DNA from: Krasilnikovozyma curviuscula
Lineage: Eukaryota > Basidiomycota > Tremellomycetes > Cystofilobasidiales > Mrakiaceae
Direction: 5' to 3'
Assembly: GCA_014825775.1 (NCBI GenBank)
Contig: MVAQ01000046.1
Span: 47,696 to 111,695, forward strand
Length of the DNA: 64,000 nt
Every line of letters starts with the position of its first letter. Within the stretch, counting starts at the first letter, position 1. Below are positions 56,464-64,000 of this stretch, in pieces. The position numbers and the translations under genes were made by a program. A model generated the notes under the pieces. The model had not been told where the DNA came from. It was given only the letters and a program-made list of their open reading frames with translations, and ran no database searches.

Positions 56464-59400
56464 ATGTATTCTTCAAGTAGACACCAACAGTCACCTTCCC
56501 TCAGCACAGGATCGTCAGCCTACACCACCAACTCACCCTATTTTTCAGAAGGTTTTTTGGAAACAGACAGCCCGACAACATCGTATTCCTACAGCCCCGC
56601 CCAGACTGTGGGATCAAGGCCATCAACGCCATCCACACCTTCTTCTTCAAGGAAACTAAGACCAGGACCGGGATTTACTCCAACTCCAAGGGAAAGGATA
56701 GCCATGGTTCAGCAGCAGAACTCAACACAAGCTGGTTTGGGCCTGGGAATCAACATGTACGCTTCAGGGGAAAGTAACCCTCGTCTCAGCCCAGCTGCTG
56801 GAGTTTTGAGTGAGAGCAGAAACCCCAACAGGAGAGCAGTAGTGGGGACAGAGAGTACGCTGGTTGCAGGTCCAACGATCAAAAGAGTCCCTCTCTCCAG
56901 TGCTTCAACATCCACCAAAAAATCAGAAGCTTTCCCCAACATGCAGCCAATCTCAAGTCGATCAGTGCAAACTCCACTATCATCTTCCAGAACACATACT
57001 AGAACTCCGACCAGCACCTCTATCCTGTCTGCTTCCTCCTCAGCTTCGACCTCTTTATCCAGGACAACAACAGCGTCCTCGACAGGAGCTACCTCAATAT
57101 CGTCTGGATCCCACACACGAGATGGACTACCACCAGTAACACCATCGTTGTCTTTCACTTCCCCTCAGGCAGAGCCAACGACATCCTCAACGTTTGGACA
57201 GCGTATCAAAGCGAAACTCACCGACTCGACGCCACGGGCCCTGATCAAATCCAAAGCAACGCCCTTCAGAGCTACCGGTACTGGAACTCCTTCTAGTGGA
57301 AATCAGAAGTTTATCTCTTCTCAAGATATTGCTGGTGACAACGATTGGGATACAGTCAGAGAGGTTGAGGATGAAGAGTTTTTGGAGCAAGCTAGTTTAG
57401 ATCAGCAAGGAGAAAACGTCAGAGTATCTATCAGGTGAGTTGATTACTCCTTTCTCCTCCTCTAGTGGTCAAAACATGGCGGACGAAGGGCGTGTTTGCA
57501 GTGATGATACATTAGACCTGTATTCACTAATGTTTTTCTGCTCGCAGAGTTCGACCTTTGAACCCACAATCGTCAACCGACTCTCCAGCTTGGGATATAA
57601 CATCAGTAAACTCTCTTCAAGTGAAAGAGTCTTTCAAGCGAGTGGGCGCGAAAGACGAATGGGTGTTTGGTACGTAGATTGGCATCTCATCAAGTCTACC
57701 TCAACTAAACCCCTCTTTCGGCTACAGACAATGTATTATCATCTGGTTCAAATAAATACATATATGATGTGACTGCTCGACAGCATGTAAAATCTGCCAT
57801 GGAAGGTTACAACGCTGTCATCTTTGCTTACGGTGAGTCTTGTCCACTATTTCCATTAACTGCGACTATCTTTCTAATGAGGTACTCTTCTCGATCCAGG
57901 ACAAACCGCTAGTGGTAAAACTTTCACGCTTAGTGGTGAACCTGGCAATGAAGGAATCATTGGCTGCGCTGTCGAGGATGTGTTTGCGTTCATTCGCAAA
58001 GACCCTGAAAGGGAGTACTTACTGCGAGCGAGCTATTTAGAGATTTATAACGAAGTCATCAGTGAGATTTCTCATGAATTTTGTCCCTCATTTTGGTCTT
58101 GTTTGACACATTTAATGCTCTTCTGTAGAGGATCTCCTTGATCCAGCCTCATCGACAGTCGAAATCAGAAACTCGCCCCACTCAGCGTCAGAAATCATAC
58201 TCACCCCACTTCGTGAAGTTGTTGTAGCAACACCATCTGCCGTCCGAGATATTTTGGCTACTGGAAATGCTGCAAGAAGGACAGGTAAAACAGATTGGAA
58301 CGAGAGGAGCTCAAGAAGTCACAGTGTCTTCAGACTAGTCATTGAGAGTCGACCGAGAAGCGACAATAACGATGGAAGCTGGGAAGGCGAATTGGGTTTG
58401 AGGACCCCTGGTGGACGAAGTAGGAAAGGCAAAGCTACTACCACGAGTGTTCTGGTACGCCTTTACGATTCGCTGATTTTTGCTTGAGCAACGACTTGAC
58501 ATATTTCGTTCTGTGTTTTAGAATCTCATCGACCTGGCTGGATCTGAGAAGGCTACTTCGGATGCTGCTCGAGCCGCCGAAGGAAAATACATCAACAAGT
58601 CATTGTTGGCCCTCAAAAATGTTATTAGCGCCATCGCTGAGAATGAAATCACTAAAATGGATAACCATGTGAGATATAGAGATTCGAAGCTGTGAGTGGT
58701 TTATGTCTTCTTGGCTGAGCTATAACTCACAGCTGATTCATCCTCATCTTCTCTAGAACTCGGATGCTGCAATCATCTCTTTCTGGCGATTCCAAAGTAT
58801 CTGTGATCTGTACTCTGAATCCATCGGCGGTTGCTCTTTCCGAAACTAACTCTACGCTTCAGTTCGCTTCTGGTCAGCAATTTAAATAATCAGAGCGTTC
58901 TCTTTTAGGTACTGATATCTTCATTTGCTGTCAAACAGGCCTCAAAATGATCAAGCTTCGAGCGAGGAAGAAGGAATTCGTCGACCCACATGCACTAATC
59001 CAGAAATACCAGCTGGAGATTGCCGAGCTTAAAGCACAACTCGCGGCTAAGGAATCTCGAAGGGTAGAAGGTGGTAATCGAAGGTTGAGTAGGAGAGAGG
59101 AAACGAATATGAAAGAACAGGAGAAGCGACTCAATACTCTTTCCCAACTTATTCTTACAAACAAGAATGTTCTAGAGGACCTTTCTGATATTCCGGTCAG
59201 TCCTCATTCACGGTCCAGCTCTGTTTGGCCACAGCTTTCTGACCTCAGTCTACCCTGGGTTAATGTTGCTGGTCCAAACCATTCAGGCCAGACCTGTCAG
59301 TCCAACCAAATTTGACTTCGACTCCAACTCCGAAGAGCTTCAGCGAGAAGTAGCACTATCCCGAATCAAGATCGAAGAGCTCACCACCAAGGTCGAAGGG

Positions 59401-60033
59401 CTTGAAGAGGAACTGCTAGCGAGGCCGATGCTTCCCGCCCATGCCACTTCAGACGAAAAAGATGCTCTCATTACTGAACTGACAAAAAAGCTTGCCATGA
59501 TGGAGACTGTTTGTAAAGGATAGTGAGTCGTCTCCGCCGTTTCGCGTGTTCGACACATCGCTGACTACTGTTCTTCATTCGCAGTGAGGAGATGAAAGCT
59601 ACAGGAGAGCTTCAAGTAGAATCCATCGAGCTGATCAAAGAACGGAACAGAGCGGATGAAGCTGATCGGTTGTTCCTAGAAATGCAGAGGGAGTTGGAGA
59701 GGGAGCGAGCGGTGAGTCCAACATGCTTAGATGAACGTTACTTAAGGGAGTTTCTAATGAACCCTTTTAATTTTCTCTTCTCAGAAATCTCGCCGAATCG
59801 AGAATGAACACAAGAACTTTGTCAGACACGTCCAGAAAACCATTCATGCGTCAAATTCGATCGCTGAAGAAGGCGAAAGCCTTTTGGAGGATGACTCGAT
59901 GGACGACTTAGGATTTGGGTCGCTGGGCATCTCCAACAACATCCCAAACAGCCAGAGCAGGTTGCTCGATACTAGCATGGTTGGTCTCGAGAAATTCGGC
60001 GGCGCCGAGAGCTCCTGGAATTTGGCAGGATGA
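56464..60033 (+). CDS. Kinesin-7 family motor protein
   Basis: Microtubule motor, most like the CENP-E/KipA/Tea2 (kinesin-7) group with an N-terminal motor. A Ser/Thr/Pro-rich disordered N-tail of about 320 residues precedes the motor start VRVSIRVRPLNP. Motor motifs: [18 protein letters not shown] (P-loop), [32 protein letters not shown] (switch I), [11 protein letters not shown] (switch II), [54 protein letters not shown]. Coiled coils follow ([54 protein letters not shown]). The C-terminal tail ends SSWNLAG at TGA 60031-60033. About twelve exons. Role inferred: polarity or spindle transport along microtubules. Confidence 0.9.
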
Positions 60034-60791
60034 TGAGGTTTGCTTGATTATTGTATACTAGCTGGGATGATACCTTACTGGGTGCGCAAGACTCTGTAGC
60101 TTGCGGCGCCTTTTCAGCGATGTTCCCTGCAAGCAAGGTGGCTACCACTACAAAATACACTCGCGATACTGTTTAGCTCCATTGCTTGCCCTCTGTTCCG
60201 ACTCTCAAGAATCTGACCTCAACATCAAGCTGTGGTTTGTTGGTAGAAATAGTGCAGGAGGTCTCAGCGTCCCTTATAATTCCTAGACCTTCTGCAAATC
60301 TTGAAAGCATGGACCAACGTGAGTCACAGGAGTGGCTCATTTGTTGGCTTTCAACTGCATCAAGCCGGTGCTGTGAAATCGCGAGACTTGGTGTTCGTGA
60401 GAGTCAAGAGGCACTGCAGGTGAGTGTGTCAGCTTGTGTGGATTTGAGACATGATTGCTCACCTTCTTTCGCTCTGTATCATCCACAATCAAAACAGGGA
60501 CGTCACTTTCACAGGCAGAAGGGGTTGTAAAACACTTAGGTGTCTTTCAACCAGCGTTGACGTATCACTAACCTCATGGTATTCTGATACACCTCAATAT
60601 CCCTGTCGAGCTAGAGCGTTGTCTCATCAGGTTAGCTGCCGCTCCGCCTGCTGCAGATCCGGCTGACGCTCATCAAGATATGTCTCCCATCTTCACTTTG
60701 CAGCGTTACCAGCCAGTATCCAAGTTGCTTAGTTGCATAGTTAGTACTGTCGATTGAAGCTTTCAACACGCCAGCTCAGCTACTCTCAATC
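60034..60791. other. Region between kinesin and acyltransferase
   Basis: About 760 bases. Short ORFs (for example 60186-60530) have no resemblance to known families. Several GTGAGT-like donors and CAG acceptors occur, so an unrecognised small spliced gene or 5' exons cannot be excluded. Confidence 0.35.
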
Positions 60792-62476
60792 ATGGAGCAT
60801 AACAATAACGAGAAGACTGAGGATTTGGTCAAGAGAGAACGTCCTCTCAGTATCGTGTCTGGTAAGATCTACAATGTTCTGTAATTGTGTCTATTCAGCC
60901 TTCTGATGCCCTCTGCGTGTGCGCTTCGCCTGTACACCCAGACCGCTGGTTCCTATCGCTCGCTCTTCTCAATCTCTACCAGAACGCATGCGTCGGTGTC
61001 ACATACATAGTTCCAAGTACACCTGAGCTCTCAACCCGTGGTCTTATTCAAAAGCATATTCTTAAGGCGGTCGGCGCATTGGTCTCTGGCGATGAGATAC
61101 CCCTTCTCTCAGTCGTCTGCTTGGACCATACGTCTTCTGTGCCTCACTGGGGTAGATTAAAATACGTTGACCTTCAACAAGTTGTTGAGTTTATTGAGAT
61201 AGACAATTTAGATCAAGGTTTCAGAGAGGCAGGCAGTAGGAATACTCTGGAAGGAGTTTTAGAAGAACTCCATCACCAGCCTTTCGACTACACCAGCAGA
61301 ACAATGCCCCTCTGGAGAATCAAAGTGCTTCTATCGACAACTAGTGGCCGAACCTCCGCAACCATTATCTTCGTTTGGTCGCATTCCATGCTTGATGGCA
61401 TGAGTGGATCCATCGTTTCCGGAACCTTATCTTACCATCTCGGTAGCACTCCTGGTGCCGTCAATAATTCAGAAATTCCAGGCTCAGACCTAAACTCTTT
61501 ATCTTATGTCGTTAGAGGCTCCACAGCCCCCTTGCCCGTAGCAATGGAAGACACGTATCCGTTATTAGGACCAAAACACACTCCAATACCGATCCTTCTC
61601 CAAATTGGTTGGCAGGAACTGAAGCAATCAGTCTTGCATCTTTCACCATCATATTATTTCGGTAAACCGATCCCATTCCAAATCAGCCCAACTACCGGCG
61701 CCTTTCCGTTGCAACGCACGATCATCAAGCGCCTGGTTGTTCCTTCTACCACCTTCGCCCTTTTCAAGGATATTACCAAACAACAAAACCTCAGCCCGAC
61801 TGCTCTAATACAGAGTTTGCTCTCTTTCGCCGTGTGGCTGGTGATCCCAGAGAGCAGAGCCAAACATATACACACTGCTGTCCCGATCAACGCTCGTCCC
61901 ATTCTTAACCTTTCTTCAGGAGATCTTACTTGTGGAAACTACGCTGCTCAGGTCTTCCACACCTTCAAAAAGTCGGTACTTAGTTCCGTTGATCTAAATG
62001 CCCTCAACCCTTCTACCCTCCTCAACAAGCCCAACTCTCCAGTTCTCCATCAAGCTCAAGCACTAAGCAAAAAGTTGGGAAAGAAGAACATGAGGGTGCA
62101 AGCAGCGTTGCTAACCGGGATCGTGGGTCTAGTCACCAGCTCAGCACCGCTTAAAGTCAAAACAGGCTTCAACACTTCGAACGACAAATACAATAAGAGC
62201 CGGGCTGCCTCGAAAGAACCACGGGAGGCAACGGTGGAATTATCCAATCTCGGGGTTGTGAAGACTGATATCAAGGGATGGAAGGTTGAAGATGCTTTTT
62301 TTTCGCAATCCACCGGTCGCACTTACGCATGGACGACGGTTTCAACTGCCATCACCCTTAACGGTGACTTAAGCATCTGCTGGAACTGGCCAGGCGATGA
62401 AATGGATGGTTCTATTGGAGATAAAATCAGGAAGGTGGTCGAAGAAGCTTTTACTGCGCTTGTTGCTGTGATTTGA
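60792..62476 (+). CDS. Alcohol-acetyltransferase-like (BAHD/condensation-fold) protein
   Basis: Acyl-CoA-dependent O- or N-acyltransferase of the Atf1-like AATase superfamily. The large exon begins near 60902 with PSDALCVCASPVHPDRWFLS. The catalytic HxxxDG appears as HSMLDGMSG, preceded by RTMPLWRIKVLL. Later segments: TTFALFKDITKQQNLSPTAL, AVPINARPILNL, TVELSNLGVVKTDIKGWKV and LNGDLSICWNWPGDEMDGSI. Stop at 62474-62476. No stop-free ATG start exists directly before the big exon. An upstream exon from ATG 60792 (ending ERPLSI, donor ATC|GTGTCT) joins in frame and is my preferred start; the donor is weak. About 550 residues, near the usual size. The acceptor substrate is unknown. Confidence 0.75.
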
Positions 62477-63201
62477 GACGTTTCGAGTGGGATTACGCTC
62501 GCTCATCAGACAGCGCTGCATGCTATGTCACTAATTCGGCATATTTATGTTGCATGATAGAACAATCTGAAGATTTCAACTAAAGAGGCTTCTATCGGGA
62601 ACGTTTGGTCGTTCTTCTATTCGAGATAGGATCTGCATCTGACATCTGCGAGAATGACTGATCAGTGTCAATTATCCGCTCCTCAAATAAGTGCAAGATA
62701 GAACGCATGGAGAATTCTGTCAATATGAATTATTCCCACGAGAAGGCCATTACGAAAGTTAGGGCGACTTCAAGCTGAAAGAGGAAAATATTACCTGAAT
62801 CACTCGGACGGATTAGGAAGGTCAAGCATATTCGGTACAAGGTTCAGTACTGCTTTCGCCCTCTTACCCTTACAAAACCTTCGAAATAAAGTTCCAAGCC
62901 CATGTCTAAGTTACAATGTGTAGCTGTGCCCGGATACCACCTCGGTTAAGATTCGTAGGAAAACGTATATATGTAGCTCGAGGTACTGGTGATCATGCTT
63001 TTACCAAACCCCCATCCCTTTTGACCTTCTTTCCTGATAGTTGATCTATCTCTTGTAAGCTCCTTCATTAGGCAATGCTATCTATGTATCTCTGGAAAGA
63101 AAAGTCCATCTAACGCTCTCGCTCGCCAGCCCCCCTTCACTTCAGCAGCGTTTTGACAGCGTGCGCTTTGCTCTGGTAGCATTTCTCTTCACTGAACGAT
63201 C
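62477..63201. other. Intergenic region before membrane protein
   Basis: About 725 bases without a recognisable gene. Confidence 0.35.
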
Positions 63202-64000
63202 ATGATCTACTCAGGTTCATTTTCAGCTTCACCCATCGCTCACCAGCTTCACTCCAAGCACAGGCTTCATTATCAGCCACATTCGTACCAGCCACTTGTC
63301 CATTCCCTACTCAATCCACACAAAAGGAGAACCTCAGATTTTGCCCCTCATCTCACTCTCAAACACCAGAACCCTACATTCGCTCAGAGGACTCGTGTAC
63401 TCTTAAAGCGTACCAGTCAACAAGGCAAAGGAATCTCGGTTTTGGCGTTGCTGCTTGCTTTTGTTTACTTGACGTTCTCCCTGTGGAGGAGTGAGTTGAC
63501 CACATCAGATTCTGCTGGATCTAGATCCTTCATACCAGTCCACAGCAGTCTGAGAGCCAGCTATGGGAAGACCGCGTCTTCCTACCCTACCCAAAGATCT
63601 GTTGTTGCCCGTGAGTACCGCCACCATTTCCGCTTTGGAAACTTCGAATAATAAACAGACAAATGTTCACCTTCAACATTCAGGTCACCATCCCAAATCT
63701 CACTCCAGTGTTGGCGTCAACTACATCTCGTCACCACCCGTTGCACCGCTCTCACCTTCACACGAGCTGGCAGCGTTGGTCAACTTCATCGCTTCCGACG
63801 AAGACTCATCTCTGCCGGAGACCTTGGATCCCACGGTTCCGATCTCTCACGAGTTCATTCTTGATTTTGATCTTGGGCCGCTATCCCGTAAAGAACGAAG
63901 AAAGAGGTTAAACGAGATGGAGAATGAAATTTGGTCGAGCAACCCTGTGAGTGTGTTATTCATTGGCTGGGGTGAACTCTTCTCTCTCTCTCTCTCTCTC
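63202..64000 (+). CDS. Type II membrane protein, partial (possible Grx6/7-like glutaredoxin)
   Basis: The gene runs out of the window. The start MIYSGSFSASPIAHQLHSKH is followed by a basic, His- and Ser-rich cytoplasmic region of about 75 residues. One transmembrane segment (ISVLALLLAFVYLTFSLW) and a lumenal stem come next. After an intron (about 63610-63684) the frame continues GVNYISSPPVAPLSPSHELA, ALVNFIASDEDSSLPE, ILDFDLGPLSRKERRKRLNE and MENEIWSSNP, then a GTGAGT donor at 63949. This layout, signal anchor plus a stem ending just before a predicted VVLFSK-type segment, resembles secretory-pathway monothiol glutaredoxins of basidiomycetes. The glutaredoxin domain itself is not in the window, so this is a suggestion only. 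Confidence 0.55.
63979..64000. repeat. (CT)n dinucleotide repeat at window end
   Basis: About ten CT units up to the last base. It lies inside the putative intron after the donor at 63949. Confidence 0.85.

Noticed and set aside
56709..57158. 149-codon minus-strand ORF within the kinesin N-tail
   Set aside because: Shadow of the Ser/Thr-rich plus-strand coding region.
1..64000. tRNA genes, rRNA, CRISPR arrays and transposons
   Set aside because: No T-loop/acceptor pairs, spaced repeats, terminal inverted repeats or transposase/reverse-transcriptase motifs were noticed by eye. A tRNAscan or RepeatMasker run would be needed to be certain.

Overview
This is fungal nuclear DNA. Every multi-kilobase gene is split by many short GT-AG introns of about 50-120 bases, several with TACTAAC-like branch points, and the proteins are fungal: two Zn2Cys6 regulators, an Fmc1-type LYR protein, mS41/Fyv4, HGH1, NOP16 and an NCS1 permease. 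Intron density, moderate GC and gene structure fit a basidiomycete, probably a tremellomycete-like yeast; that placement is inference.

Positions 1-14,200 (accessory half I): the end of an unrecognised gene; a divergent short-chain dehydrogenase/cytochrome P450 pair; an amidase; two polysaccharide-deacetylase-fold hydrolases of the cofactor-independent allantoinase/cyclic-imide-hydrolase type, head to head; and a Zn2Cys6 regulator. Positions 14,400-19,400 are a housekeeping island: FMC1, mitochondrial uS19, HGH1 and mitochondrial mS41. Positions 20,300-44,900 (accessory half II): a second amidase, a second paralogous Zn2Cys6 regulator, four more hydrolases of the same fold, two MFS transporters, an NCS1 permease and the relic of a third amidase. 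Positions 45,200-64,000 look mostly ordinary: 3-hydroxyacyl-CoA dehydrogenase, a short-chain dehydrogenase with a decayed relative upstream, NOP16, a coiled-coil protein of unknown role, a hotdog thioesterase, a kinesin-7, an alcohol-acetyltransferase-like protein and the start of a type II membrane protein.

The striking content is the accessory part. Six paralogs of a ring-opening C-N hydrolase family, two amidases plus one relic, an NCS1 permease and two regulators sit within 45 kb. The logic would be uptake of a cyclic amide (cyclic imide, hydantoin or allantoin-like, or a lactam from a pyridine or pyrimidine), ring opening by the deacetylase-fold enzymes, and release of ammonia by the amidases. 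The pairing resembles the cyclic-imidase plus amidase step known from fungal nicotinate catabolism. The substrate is not shown by the sequence.

The cluster has an active history. A block of amidase, hydrolase and hydrolase occurs twice in the same orientation (4,062-9,779 and 38,174-41,829), with the amidase of the second copy reduced to its two ends. The two regulators share a 270-bp tract with only three differences, intron included, although their surroundings have diverged, which is a signature of recent gene conversion. Half of the hydrolases have lost the otherwise conserved His-Gly of motif 2. The NCS1 permease appears to need a 6-nt micro-exon and carries an in-frame TAG.
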